Shown: positions 9,623 through 18,443 of the stretch, one piece after another
How the letters are laid out: each line of letters opens with the position of its first letter
Numbering within the stretch: position 1 is the stretch's first letter
NCBI GenBank assembly: GCA_012031215.1
Contig: JAAUUB010000010.1
Coordinates: forward strand, 1-42,338
Direction: 5' to 3'
DNA from: Microscillaceae bacterium
Lineage (GTDB): Bacteria > Bacteroidota > Bacteroidia > Cytophagales > Microscillaceae
Length of the DNA: 42,338 bases
The notes under the pieces: model-generated
Told to the model about the DNA's origin: nothing
The model's database searches: none
Seen by the model: only the letters and a program-made list of their open reading frames with translations
Program-made: the position numbers and the translations under genes

Positions 9623-10170
9623 TCAGGAAAGCTTTCTTAGAAATACCCGGCGATGCCTATCTGCACCGTTCAGGGCCTGAAAACTCAATTTTTCCAATAA
9701 TTTTTGGGCCGGGATATTTTCAGCATCGGTGTAAGCCCGGGCTACTTGCCGGCCCAGACTTTGTTGGAGATGTTGCAAGAGTTGTGAAAGTGCTTCAAAA
9801 GCATAGCCTCTTTGCCTATAGGGGGCCGCCACCGCAAACCCCACCGCACAGGCTTTGGGTTCGGCTTCATCTTCCTTTGACGAAAGGTCGTAGAGATGCA
9901 AAACCCCCACATAGGCCCCGGTTTGGCGACAGCATATCAAAAAATCACAACCCGCAGCCGTTTGTGAAACCCTCAGCCGGCCCAGCATAAAGGCCACATA
10001 CTTGGTTAAATGCCCCAAGGATTTAAACTTCTCACTGACAAAAGGACTGGAATCATTGCCAAACATATTCAGCAATTGCAGATAATTACCGCCGCTCAGG
10101 GTCTCGAAAAAAGTCGGGGGCTTGGCGAAGGAGGCGAAAAATCAAAAGCGGGGGGCTGCTCTTTTGCCAT
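9623..10170 (-). CDS. GNAT-family N-acetyltransferase (frameshifted near the start)
   Basis: About 182 residues once restored. It probably transfers an acetyl group from acetyl-CoA to an amine; the substrate is unknown, although the RimJ/RimL-like length and pattern suggest protein or small-molecule N-acetylation. The acetyl-CoA loop appears as APYRQRGYAFEAL (Q/RxxGxG/A type), followed by NIPAQKLLEKLSF, the usual final GNAT helix. The ATG at 10170 reads MAKEQPPAFDF and leaves frame at a run of six bases (10107-10112); one more base there gives PRLFFETLSGGNYLQLLNMF, a typical GNAT opening. It begins 15 bases after the DHH gene on the same strand, so the two probably form one operon. Confidence 0.75.
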
Positions 10171-10185
10171 TTTTCCTGTCAGAAG

Positions 10186-10982
10186 CTATACAAGCGGCAT
10201 CGCAAAACCAGCGGCATTCTTATGCCCCCACCCCCCAAATTGCCCGGCTATAGCCGCCACATCAAAACTGCCGATTGAGCGCAGACTGAAGTAGCGCTTA
10301 TCCGCCCCATCAAAATACACAAGGGCAAAAGGATGGCTGGGATAGCGCTGGCAAAGCTGGTTGCCAATTTCACTTTGCAGGGTACTGCTGTTTACTGCTG
10401 GCACGGAATGCGTGCCTATTTGTATGATGCGAGCATTGCCACACAATTTATCCACCAATTGGTTTTGATAGCGGAGCAACACCCGGCCTTCTTCCTGGAG
10501 CTGGGCCACTTCCAGCCCGCCCAACTCAAAGCTCATTTCATAGCCACGCAAAGCCGCCGAAAACTCTTTTGACAGAGGAAGTTTGAATTGCCAAAGGTCT
10601 TTGTCCTGGATATATTGCAAAATTCGGGCGCCGGGCACTGATGAAAATACTCCCAGGCCAGTACCGCGCCACTTTTTTGCATATCAAAATGGACTTCTAC
10701 ATGCGGAAAAGCAGCCCGGTCCAGCTTTTGCAAATCGGCCTCAGCCGACTGATGATGGTCTAAAATAAGCATTTTTTGGGCCTGGGCGGCCAGTTGCTGG
10801 GTAATGGCCAAAGGATAACAAAAATCCACCAGATATACCGTACTCCTTGCGGCCAGTGCTGGGGGGGGCTGATGATGGTTGACTGGAATATATTCTGGCT
10901 TGTTACCCATTTTTTTCCAAATGGCCCAGGCAGCGCCAAAACCATCCGGGCATTGGGCGTGGTATAAAACGTATGTTTTCAT
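10186..10982 (-). CDS. DHH-family phosphoesterase (frameshifted)
   Basis: About 265 residues once restored. DHH proteins are metal-dependent phosphoesterases acting on short oligonucleotides, cyclic dinucleotides or similar phosphates. Motifs visible are HAQCPDGFGAAWA near the start, VDFCYP, the name-giving LDHHQSA, and a C-terminal DHHA1-type end GGWGHKNAAGFAMP that binds substrate. A missing base in the GGG run at 10626-10628 splits the frame; with it restored the junction reads CPAPRILQYIQDKDLW, matching the family. I prefer ATG 10982 (MKTYVLYH) over the TTG nine bases upstream. It is likely co-transcribed with the acetyltransferase. The exact substrate is not predictable. Confidence 0.82.
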
Positions 10983-11053
10983 AGTTTGCAACGGAGGGAT
11001 TTTGACCCTTGCCGATGAGATTAAAGATAATGGGCCTTAAATGCCCGAGAAAT

Positions 11054-12034
11054 TCAAGGAATAAATTGAACCTGCAAAACCGAATGAGGCCTTACTTTTT
11101 CTGTGCCCGTTGTTTCAAAGGCCAAAGGCGCATAATTTTTAGGACTAAGCCCACTTTGCAAGCCATTTTGGTTGAAAAAATCCGCAATCGGTTGGGCCCG
11201 GAAATAACCCAGGCTGTTTTCGCGGGTACGCCCGGTGTAATTCTCTACCAACATCCCCACATTGCCTTGAGGCTTCACTATCTTGAGGAGGCGATCGAGC
11301 AAAGAGAGGCCCGCCGGACTGAGTTGGGGGCCATCGTTTTCAAAAAGAAGGGCATCGTCAATTTGTATCAACAATCGGCCCTGGCTAGGGCTTATTTTTA
11401 GTTGTTCGGAGGGATACCCAGGCAAGGCCAAGCGCAATTGGTTTTGTATTTCGGTCAGTTGGGCCTGATTTTCGGGCCTAAGGGTATTGGAAAGCGGCTC
11501 TTGGGCTTCAAACTGATTGGTTTTGCCTGGGCCGGTTTTGTCGGTTGTATAGGGTGGGTTGCCTCCTCCCCGCCAGGTTTGGCTGGGGTTCGTGGCGGAA
11601 TTGTTCGTATCTGTGGCTGAATTATTCGGAAAAAAATTACCGGGATTGGGGTCATTGGATGGATAAGAGAGCACCGGCGTCCCGGGATTTTGATTGGTGC
11701 GCGTCTGGCGGGTATAAGCTTCTTGGCGGGTATTGCTGACCAGGTCATTGTAAGCCATTTCAAGCTTTCGGTATTTTTCTTCTGCCTGAGCCAGGGCCTC
11801 ATCATATTGTTTTTGCTCCTGGCGGCGGTTGGTCTGCTGTTCTTGGTTTTGTTGGCGAAGGCGTAAGACTTCATTTTCCAGGCGAATATTTTCGGCTTCC
11901 AGGCGATTGATTTGGGCTTCGCGGCCACGTTCGGCGATATTGGCTTTTTGATATTCCGCCTCCAGCGACTTATATTTTTTGGCGGGCACACAGGCCAGGG
12001 TCAGCAAAAATCCAAGAGCTAAGAGTGATTTCAT
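11054..12034 (-). CDS. OmpA-like lipoprotein with coiled-coil stalk
   Basis: A 326-residue envelope lipoprotein. The N-terminus is a signal peptide ending in the lipobox LTLAC, with Cys15 as the lipid-modified residue. Residues about 18-110 are a highly charged coiled coil with many Q, E and R. About 110-185 are a proline/asparagine/threonine-rich linker. About 190-326 resemble an OmpA C-terminal peptidoglycan-binding domain (ISPSQGRLLIQIDDALLF, then SLLDRLLKIVKP), though its sequence is divergent. The arrangement suggests a tether between outer membrane and cell wall, or a T9SS/gliding accessory. It is monocistronic as far as visible. Confidence 0.7.
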   Translation of the reverse strand: MKSLLALGFLLTLACVPAKKYKSLEAEYQKANIAERGREAQINRLEAENIRLENEVLRLRQQNQEQQTNRRQEQKQYDEALAQAEEKYRKLEMAYNDLVSNTRQEAYTRQTRTNQNPGTPVLSYPSNDPNPGNFFPNNSATDTNNSATNPSQTWRGGGNPPYTTDKTGPGKTNQFEAQEPLSNTLRPENQAQLTEIQNQLRLALPGYPSEQLKISPSQGRLLIQIDDALLFENDGPQLSPAGLSLLDRLLKIVKPQGNVGMLVENYTGRTRENSLGYFRAQPIADFFNQNGLQSGLSPKNYAPLAFETTGTEKVRPHSVLQVQFIP

Positions 12035-12137
12035 ACTTGAGGAAGAATAAAGATTTTTTTTTGAACGTTCAAATATCTAAAATGGTGCAAAATATCCGCG
12101 TTTTGCCCCAAAAACCTGCCCGCCGCTGGTATTTAAA

Positions 12138-12161
12138 CAAAAAAGCCTGCCGATGACGGGC
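12138..12161 (-). terminator. Intrinsic terminator of the LytTR regulator gene
   Basis: On the minus strand an imperfect stem GCCCGTC / GGCAGGC (12145-12161) is followed by a run of T (12138-12144), 50 bases after the regulator's stop codon. Confidence 0.5.
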
Positions 12162-12211
12162 CTTGCCGGGCCTTAGCGCATTTTTAAAAAAATAGTGCTT
12201 CAAAGCCAAGC

Positions 12212-12930
12212 TCAGAGAATTCGCAGAATTTGTAGGAGACGCTCGCGATAGGTTTTGCCTACGGGCAAATATTCCGACCCTACGACGACCTGATTGTCTT
12301 CAATGGCCTTGATTTTGTCCAACGCGACCAAGTAAGAACGATGAATCCTTACAAAGGCTTCGGCAGGCAACTGGGCCTCGAGGGTTTTAAGACTGTGGCT
12401 CAGCACAAATTGTCCCTTTTCGGTTCTAACGATGGCGTAGATATCTTTGGCCTCAATGTATAATATTTCGCGCAGGTCCAGCTTCTCTAGTCGGTTTTTG
12501 TTTTTAACAAACAAAGCCTCCGTTGGCAAGGTAGAAGGCGAAAGCGGACAGGCTTCTTTGCGGATTTTGTAAAGGGCAATTTCCAAGGCGGCCCGAAGTT
12601 CTTCCTCCCGAAAGGGCTTCACCAAATAAGCATAAGGCTCAGTAAGGGCCGCGCGGTTGAGGGTGGCGGGGTCGCTCTGGGCGGTGAGATAGATAAAAGG
12701 CAAATGAAATTCATACTTGAGCAAAGGGGCAATATCCACCCCATTCAGGCTGCCAGCCAGTTCAATGTCTAACAAAACCAGGTCAATAGGGACTTGCTGG
12801 GCCAGGGCCCGAAGGTTTTCCCCCCGGTCAAGCATCCCCGTTACCCGGTAACCGTTTTTTCCAGAAAAAGTCTGAGGGATTGGGCAATGACCACATCATC
12901 TTCAATAATGAGTATATTTACCAAAGACAT
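12212..12930 (-). CDS. LytTR-family response regulator (frameshifted)
   Basis: A two-component regulator of about 239 residues once restored. Residues 1-120 are a receiver domain: acidic pocket IIEDD near the start, phospho-acceptor Asp in DLVLLDIEL, Thr in YLTAQ, and Lys in LVKPF. Residues about 135-239 are a LytTR DNA-binding domain (IEAKDIYAIV, FVRIHRSYLVALDKI). A missing base in the T6 run at 12855-12860 breaks the frame; restored, the junction reads FLEKNGYRVTGMLDRG. ATG 12930 gives the normal receiver start MSLVNILIIEDD. It is divergent from the 7TMR-DISM kinase beginning near 13023, its probable partner. Confidence 0.85.
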
Positions 12931-13002
12931 GGAAGCAGGGTTTATTGTAGAAATTTCGTTCATCAAAGGGGTATCATTTTGCAAAACTTCTTTAAAATAA
13001 TA

Positions 13003-13010
13003 CAAAAATA
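13003..13010 (-). promoter_or_regulatory. -7 box TATTTTTG for the response regulator
   Basis: An exact TAnnTTTG match on the minus strand, 73 bases upstream of ATG 12930. It lies in the short shared region between the regulator and the divergent kinase, so both genes may be controlled from here. Confidence 0.4.
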
Positions 13011-13022
13011 TATAAAAAAATC

Positions 13023-15085
13023 GCAAAAAGCCTTTTTTTACTCGCTTTAAGCGGGATTTTTATCCCCTCCATCCGGGCAGTTACAGAGGTTCGGCTTGCC
13101 TCTGGGCAGCGGCCTTTACCCCTTGCCAGGGTGGAGGTTTGTGAAGGCAATTTCTCAGCCGCACAAATCAGCCAGCAAAAATTCACCCTCCAAAATGCCC
13201 AAGCCCTTACTTTTGAAGCTGGCAAAACCTATTGGCTACGCTTCTACCTGACAAACACAAAGGCCCAGGCCGGCGAATGGTGGCTCGTTCTGGGCAATTG
13301 GTCCTATATCACCTGGTTTGAGGCTTCGGCGGGCAGGCTACGCCAGATGGGCCAATCGGGGCATTTTCTTCCGCTTTGGCAGAGGGCCTGGCCCAGCCAC
13401 CGGGTTTGGATACCGATAAAACTTGCATCTCAGGAAAGCCAATACTTGTATGTACAATTGCGCCAGGAAATAGGTTTTTATTGCTTGCGCCCTTATCAAG
13501 TAGCGCTCTTTCCTTGGCCCCACGCCAGCGAAACCGACCGGAGCCGCTTATTTTACCAGGGTATTTTCTTGGGCATTATGCTCGTGATGGCCATTTACAA
13601 TTTCCTGTTTTTTTGTCAGTGCGCGATTTGAGCTTTTTATATTATGTAATCTCTATAATCGGGGTGGGTTTGTACTTCATGTTCTATTATGGTTTCACGA
13701 TTGAACTGCTCTGGCCAAACGCCCCGGTCTGGAATGCGTATTGCTTTGCTTTTGTTGTGCCCCTTACCCGGATTCACTGGATTTTATTTACCCAGTCTTA
13801 TTTGCACCTGGCCCAAATCCTGCCTCAATGGCATCGCCGTCTTTATTTTCTGATGGCCCTCTATGCAGTGCCTATGGGACTGGCCCTTTATAATTTAGTG
13901 TCTGGCCACGATGTAACCGTGCTGACCGTCAATTGGATTGGCACGATGGGGGTGATTGTGCTCACGATGATGCTGGCAATGGGCTATCTGGCCTGGCAAA
14001 AAGGCTTTGCCCCGGCTCGTTATTTCCTCACCGCCAATGTGTTTTTTAGCCTGGGTTCTATCCTTTTTATCTTACAGGAAACGGGCCTTTTGGCCGATAC
14101 CTGGCTCACCCGCTATGCTGGGCAGGTAGGGGCCGTGTTGCAGGTCATTTTGTTTTCGCTGGGCCTGGCCGACCGCCTGAAAAAAACCCGCGAGGCCCTG
14201 GCCCAAAAAGAACTGGAAAAAGAAAAACTGGCCCGCGACCAAGAAATAGAAAAACAACGCCTCGTAGAAGCCCAAAAAGTCCAGCTCGAATATGAAGTAG
14301 CCGAGCGCACCAGCGACCTACGCGAGAAAACCCACGAGCTAGAAATCATCGTGGAAAAACTACGCGAATCCGAAAACAAACTCAAGGCACTCAATGAACT
14401 AAAAGACCGTTTTTTTTCCATCATTTCGCACGATTTGCGCAGCCCCATTGCCACCCTCAATGCTTTTTTGAACATTCTGATTCACCACGCCGACGAGATC
14501 AGCGGCGAAGAATTTCAAATCCTGGCCACCCGCACCCAGCAATCCGTAGAAAATCTTTCTCTGCTTTTGGATAATCTTTTGCAATGGTCGCGGGCGCAGA
14601 TGTCGCAAATGCAATATCGCCCCCAAGCCTTTGCGGTCAAGGCCCTGATAGAAGAAACGGTGGCGGTCTTGTTGATGAGCGCCGAAAACAAGCAAATTCA
14701 AATCAGCATTGAGGGTCCCGCCGGACTGCAAGCTTATGCCGACCGCGACATGGTCAGCTTTGTGGTGCGCAACCTGCTCAATAATGCCATAAAATTTACG
14801 CCTGTGGGCGGAAAAATACGCCTAAGTGCCTATCCGCAGGAACTTCGTTTGGTGGTGATGATTGAAGACAATGGTGTAGGCATGCCGCCCGAAACCCTGG
14901 CGCGCTTTCAGGAAACGTATGCTGTGTTTAGCACCCAAGGCACCTCCGGAGAAAAAGGCACTGGCTTGGGACTGCTGCTGGCCGAGAATTTTGGAAAAAA
15001 TGGCAGTCAATTATTTGTCGCGAGCCATTCCGGGGTCGGAACCCGCTTTTGGTTTGCCCTGCCTCAGGACCAGCGTCCTGCCTAG
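13023..15085 (+). CDS. 7TMR-DISM sensor histidine kinase (frameshifted, start unclear)
   Basis: A membrane sensor kinase of about 687 residues once restored. It opens with a signal peptide (KSLFLLALSGIFIPSIRA), then a periplasmic 7TMR-DISM extracellular domain, seven hydrophobic segments, a long charged coiled coil (about 14170-14400), and a HisKA/HATPase core. H-box IISHDLRSPIATL, N-box NLLNNAIKFTP, G1 EDNGVGMP and G2 GEKGTGLGL are all present. One missing T in the T7 run at 13608-13614 breaks the frame; restored, it reads NFLFFLSVRDLSFLYY. No ATG, GTG or TTG precedes the signal peptide in frame, so the start is given where the frame becomes peptide-like. Its stop overlaps the stop of pheS. 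Likely partner of the adjacent LytTR regulator; the ligand is unknown. Confidence 0.85.
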
Positions 15086-16104
15086 TGTATTTGGGAGCGA
15101 AATTGTCGCAAAAACCGAATGTCATTTTCGGTAAAAAGTCGCAAGTCTCGAATCTGGTATTTAAGCATCGCCATACGTTCTATGCCCATGCCAAAAGCAA
15201 AACCCGTGTATTTTTCCGCGTCTATGCCACAGCTTTGCAATACATTGGGGTCCACCATGCCGCAACCCCCAATCTCCAGCCAGCCCGAATACTTGCAAAC
15301 ATTGCAACCCTTGCCCTGGCAAATATTGCAGGAAATATCTACCTCCGCGCTTGGCTCCGTGAAAGGGAAAAAAGAAGGCCGAAACCGGATTTGGGTATTC
15401 TGACCAAACATCTCACGGGCAAAATGAAAAAGGGTTTGCTTCAAATCCAGTAAGCTCACCTGCTCATCTATGTAAAGCCCTTCTACCTGATGAAAAATGC
15501 AGTGCGCCCGGGCCGAAATGGCCTCGTTGCGATACACCCGCCCCGGCATAATGGCCCGAAGGGGTGGTTTTTGAGACTCCATCAACCGTACTTGTACCGA
15601 AGAAGTATGGGTGCGCAGCGCAATATCCGGGTCTTTTTCCAGGAAGAATGTATCCTGCATTTCGCGGGCCGGGTGATTGGGCGGGAAATTAAGTGCCGTA
15701 AAATTGTGCCAATCATCTTCTATTTCGGGCCCATCGGCCACATGAAAACCAATCCTTTCAAAAATCTCAATAATGCGGTTTTTGACCAGGCTAAGCGGAT
15801 GCACGCTTCCCAGCGCATTGGCCAAGGTGGGCAGGGTGAGGTCTAGGGGCTGGTCATCGGCACGTACTTTTTGGGCTTCTATCTGCTCTTGGGCAATCTT
15901 GAAGCGATTTTGCGCCAGTTCTTTCAGTTCGTTAATGGCCAGGCCAAAGGATTTACGGTCTTCGGGAAGTACATCCCGCAAACGCGCCATCAAGGCTGGA
16001 ATTTCCTTTTTGAGAATGCCTACGCGAAAGCTCTCCAGGGCTTCGGCATCCGAAATTTCTATTTGGGCGATTTTTTCTTTGAGAAGGGCTACCTCAGCCA
16101 GCAT
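15082..16104 (-). CDS. pheS: Phenylalanine-tRNA ligase alpha subunit
   Basis: This is the catalytic subunit that charges tRNA-Phe together with PheT. It is 340 residues, normal for the family. Residues 1-85 are the N-terminal coiled coil that contacts tRNA. Class II motifs follow: PGRVYRNEAISARAHCIFHQ around motif 2 and GFAFGMGIERMAML for motif 3. Four cysteines in CNICQGKGCNVCKYSG look like a zinc-binding insert seen in many Bacteroidota members, followed by the conserved EIGGCGMVDP. The frame is intact. pheT is not in the window. It overlaps the convergent kinase gene by four bases. Confidence 0.97.
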   Translation of the reverse strand: MLAEVALLKEKIAQIEISDAEALESFRVGILKKEIPALMARLRDVLPEDRKSFGLAINELKELAQNRFKIAQEQIEAQKVRADDQPLDLTLPTLANALGSVHPLSLVKNRIIEIFERIGFHVADGPEIEDDWHNFTALNFPPNHPAREMQDTFFLEKDPDIALRTHTSSVQVRLMESQKPPLRAIMPGRVYRNEAISARAHCIFHQVEGLYIDEQVSLLDLKQTLFHFAREMFGQNTQIRFRPSFFPFTEPSAEVDISCNICQGKGCNVCKYSGWLEIGGCGMVDPNVLQSCGIDAEKYTGFAFGMGIERMAMLKYQIRDLRLFTENDIRFLRQFRSQIH

Positions 16105-16224
16105 ACCAGTTATCTGTTTAATAAGAATATATAGAAAGGGCCAAAATACAGCTTTATTGCCAAAAAGGGAAAAAACAATCTCTCAGATATGCCATCAAAG
16201 GGATTTCTTTGCCACGAAAAACAT

Positions 16225-16232
16225 TAATTTTG
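16225..16232 (+). promoter_or_regulatory. -7 box TAATTTTG for the small lipoprotein
   Basis: An exact TAnnTTTG match, 22 bases upstream of ATG 16255, with a TTTG about 13 bases further upstream. Confidence 0.5.
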
Positions 16233-16254
16233 CCTCACTAATCCAAAAATATTT

Positions 16255-16665
16255 ATGGACGCATTTTTCGGCTTATTGCGGCTTCTGGCTTTGTTCGTGA
16301 TGCTTTGGGCTTGCCAACCTAATCCGAAAGAACAGGCCCAGCGCAACCCTAAGGGCCTCCCGGCCCAAGAACCCCAAAAGGATGACCCTGAAAACCCATT
16401 TCGGCAACAATTGCTCGGGCATTGGATTTACACCGACACAAGCAATTATCCAGTCCGAATTGAATTCCGGACCAATGAGGTCCGCGGCGACGGCCACGAA
16501 GAAGGCTCGGAATACCGCCTCGAGGGCGATAAAATCACCTACCTCACCAATTTTGGCACCTACTCCACCAAAATCGGCCGCCTGAATGAGGCGGAATTTG
16601 TTGAGATAGACAAAGACAGCAATGTAGTGGTCTGGAAAAGAGATAAGTCGGTTCAAAAAAAGTAG
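16255..16665 (+). CDS. Small lipoprotein, unknown function
   Basis: A 136-residue protein with a hydrophobic leader and lipobox MLWACQPN (Cys20), then a proline/lysine-rich spacer and a compact beta-rich domain of about 85 residues (LLGHWIYTDTSNYPVRIEF, ITYLTNFGTYSTKI). The LxGxW opening followed by alternating strands resembles lipocalin-like or LolA-like small barrels found in many Bacteroidota lipoproteins, but I cannot assign a family. The last 13 bases overlap the end of the convergent GSCFA gene. Confidence 0.7.
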   Translation: MDAFFGLLRLLALFVMLWACQPNPKEQAQRNPKGLPAQEPQKDDPENPFRQQLLGHWIYTDTSNYPVRIEFRTNEVRGDGHEEGSEYRLEGDKITYLTNFGTYSTKIGRLNEAEFVEIDKDSNVVVWKRDKSVQKK

Positions 16666-17630
16666 GCTGTGCCTCCGGTCTCCCCCTCCTCCTCTTCTGG
16701 TAAGCCATACTTGGCCAGCAAGGCCACTTTGCGGGCTTGTGTCTGCCTCTGAAAAGCCTGATGCGCTTCTGAATCGGGATGCAAAGCCCGGTGCGACCAA
16801 GCCGAAAGCCAGGCCTGCCACTCCCGAAGCCAGGCCTGGGCCTCGGTATCGAGCAGGGCCTGGCCAAAATGATGGCTGATATAGGCCTGGGCCGTTTGAT
16901 TTGGATGGAGCATATCGGCCTCATAAAAGCGATAATCCCGCAAATCATCCAGCAACATCTCGTAAGCCGGAAAGTAATAGGTCTTATCATAAGTGCTTAC
17001 CAGATTGTGCACAGCATAGCGCAATACTGACTTGCTCACCTGGCTCAAGGGCAGGGTGTCGCGCAGGTGCCGCACCGGGCTCACAGTCAGCAAGAAATGC
17101 AACTGGGGATAATGGGAAAGCATCTTGTCATGCCATTCCCCAAAAGCCTGCTCGATGGCCTCCGGGCTACTCAGTACCTTTTCAAATTCGGCGGCGGCTT
17201 GCTTGTGGTTATTGGCCACCAACTGACCGTCGTGCCGCCAACGATAGGCCCAGGCACTGCCCAGGGTGAGAATCAAGAGGCGAGACTTTTTTAGAAAAGC
17301 CTCCACCCGACGATGCTGGGCCTGAATTTTCCCGCTCAGCTCGGCCTGGCTTTTCCCCCAAAGGCTGGAATGGTAATCGTAATGAAACCAAAGACCGTCG
17401 CGTTGCACAAAGCGATGGGGAGCCGGTATTTCCTCTCCCGGCCACAAACGCCGCCAGATAATGAGGGGATGAAACAAAGTGCCAAAAGGATTGCACAATA
17501 CCGAAAAACGGTTTTTGGCCAGGAACTCCCCCATGCTCAGCGCAAAACAGGAGCCAAAACTGAGTACCGGGTCGTGCAAACCCAGCCGAAAAGGATACGC
17601 CGGCGGTACAATAGGGGTTCGAAAATGCAT
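16653..17630 (-). CDS. GSCFA-domain protein
   Basis: A 325-residue protein whose N-terminal half contains the name-giving motif SFGSCFA (about 24-30), the nucleophile block of a SGNH-hydrolase-like fold. The usual further blocks can be seen: LTLGSAWAY near 120-128, VSPVRHLRD near 183-191 and MLHPNQTAQAYI near 240-251, whose histidine would complete a Ser-His pair. GSCFA proteins are predicted esterases or lyases acting on carbohydrates or their modifications; the substrate is unknown. No signal peptide is visible. Length is normal and the frame is intact. Confidence 0.9.
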   Translation of the reverse strand: MHFRTPIVPPAYPFRLGLHDPVLSFGSCFALSMGEFLAKNRFSVLCNPFGTLFHPLIIWRRLWPGEEIPAPHRFVQRDGLWFHYDYHSSLWGKSQAELSGKIQAQHRRVEAFLKKSRLLILTLGSAWAYRWRHDGQLVANNHKQAAAEFEKVLSSPEAIEQAFGEWHDKMLSHYPQLHFLLTVSPVRHLRDTLPLSQVSKSVLRYAVHNLVSTYDKTYYFPAYEMLLDDLRDYRFYEADMLHPNQTAQAYISHHFGQALLDTEAQAWLREWQAWLSAWSHRALHPDSEAHQAFQRQTQARKVALLAKYGLPEEEEGETGGTAYFF

Positions 17631-17691
17631 ACGCCATTAGTTTTTTATCCCTGCAAAGCAGGTGATTTCGTCCGGGAATTCCAAGTGCTTT

Positions 17692-17699
17692 TACTTTTG
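17692..17699 (+). promoter_or_regulatory. -7 box TACTTTTG upstream of exbD
   Basis: An exact TAnnTTTG match. A transcript starting about 7 bases downstream would begin just before the tandem palindrome at 17710-17743. No good -33 TTTG is visible. Confidence 0.45.
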
Positions 17700-17709
17700 A
17701 AAAAATGCG

Positions 17710-17743
17710 AACTATAAAAATAGTTTTAACTATTAAAATAGTT
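17710..17743 (+). repeat. Tandem 16-bp palindromes, candidate operator
   Basis: Two palindromes sit 18 bp apart: AACTATAAAAATAGTT (17710-17725) and AACTATTAAAATAGTT (17728-17743). Each has six-base arms, AACTAT and ATAGTT. They begin about four bases after the expected transcript start and precede the ExbD gene by 57 bases. Size, symmetry and position suit a repressor operator; the AU-only RNA hairpins would be weak. Confidence 0.5.
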
Positions 17744-17800
17744 ATATTGGTCTCCGAATGAAGTTCCCTTTTTTCATCACATCATTTTATTGAAAAATTT

Positions 17801-18346
17801 ATGCGCAAAACAATCAAAACCCCAACTCCCCCCAATGCCGGTTCATTGGCCGACATTGCCTTTTTATTGCTGATTTTCTTTTTGCTCAGCACCACCATTG
17901 CCCAGGACAAAGGCCTTCGGATGCAGTTGCCACCCAAAGACCGGGCCAGCCAGGCGGTGCACCAGGACAAGGTGCTCCGGATTTTGCTCAATGCGCGCCG
18001 CGAATTATTGCTGGATGGGCAAAGGGTGGGCCCCGCACAAGTCAGGCCCAAGGTCAAGGCTTTTGTGTTGGAAAAGGGAAAGGATGCCCGGGGAAACTAT
18101 CAAAAAGCAATCATTTCACTCAAAACTGACCGGGGCACACCTTATGCCGCTTATCTACAGCTGCTGGACGAGGTAAAGGCCGCCTACAATGAACTGAGGG
18201 CCGAAGCCCTGGGGCTGAGTCTGGAAAAATACCAGCAAATCAACCTAAGAGAGGCCAGTCCGGATTTTCGTCAACGCTACGAAACCGTACAGGCCCAATT
18301 TCCGGCCCAGATTTCGGAGGAAATGCCTAGCCTGGCACAGCCCTAA
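17801..18346 (+). CDS. ExbD/TolR-family biopolymer transport protein
   Basis: A 181-residue inner-membrane protein. ExbD/TolR proteins work with ExbB/TolQ to couple the proton gradient to TonB or Tol at the outer membrane. A short basic N-terminus is followed by one membrane helix (about 15-35) with the essential acidic residue in GSLADIAFLL (Asp18), then a periplasmic domain (about 50-125) and a charged tail of some 50 residues, slightly longer than classic ExbD. Usually exbB, a second exbD and tonB are adjacent; here none is, so it must use components encoded elsewhere or be a specialised copy. Confidence 0.88.
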   Translation: MRKTIKTPTPPNAGSLADIAFLLLIFFLLSTTIAQDKGLRMQLPPKDRASQAVHQDKVLRILLNARRELLLDGQRVGPAQVRPKVKAFVLEKGKDARGNYQKAIISLKTDRGTPYAAYLQLLDEVKAAYNELRAEALGLSLEKYQQINLREASPDFRQRYETVQAQFPAQISEEMPSLAQP

Positions 18347-18443
18347 ACCAACTGCTCAGCTAAAAGCGCGAATTTTATACCTCCGGGATTTGTTTTGGGA
18401 AAGGACAATAAATATAAATGTTTTAACATCAAATCTTAAAAAC

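Noticed and set aside
17650-17662. CCTGC-AAA-GCAGG hairpin as a terminator
   Set aside because: There is no U tract in either direction; it lies upstream of the GSCFA start and more likely reflects chance.
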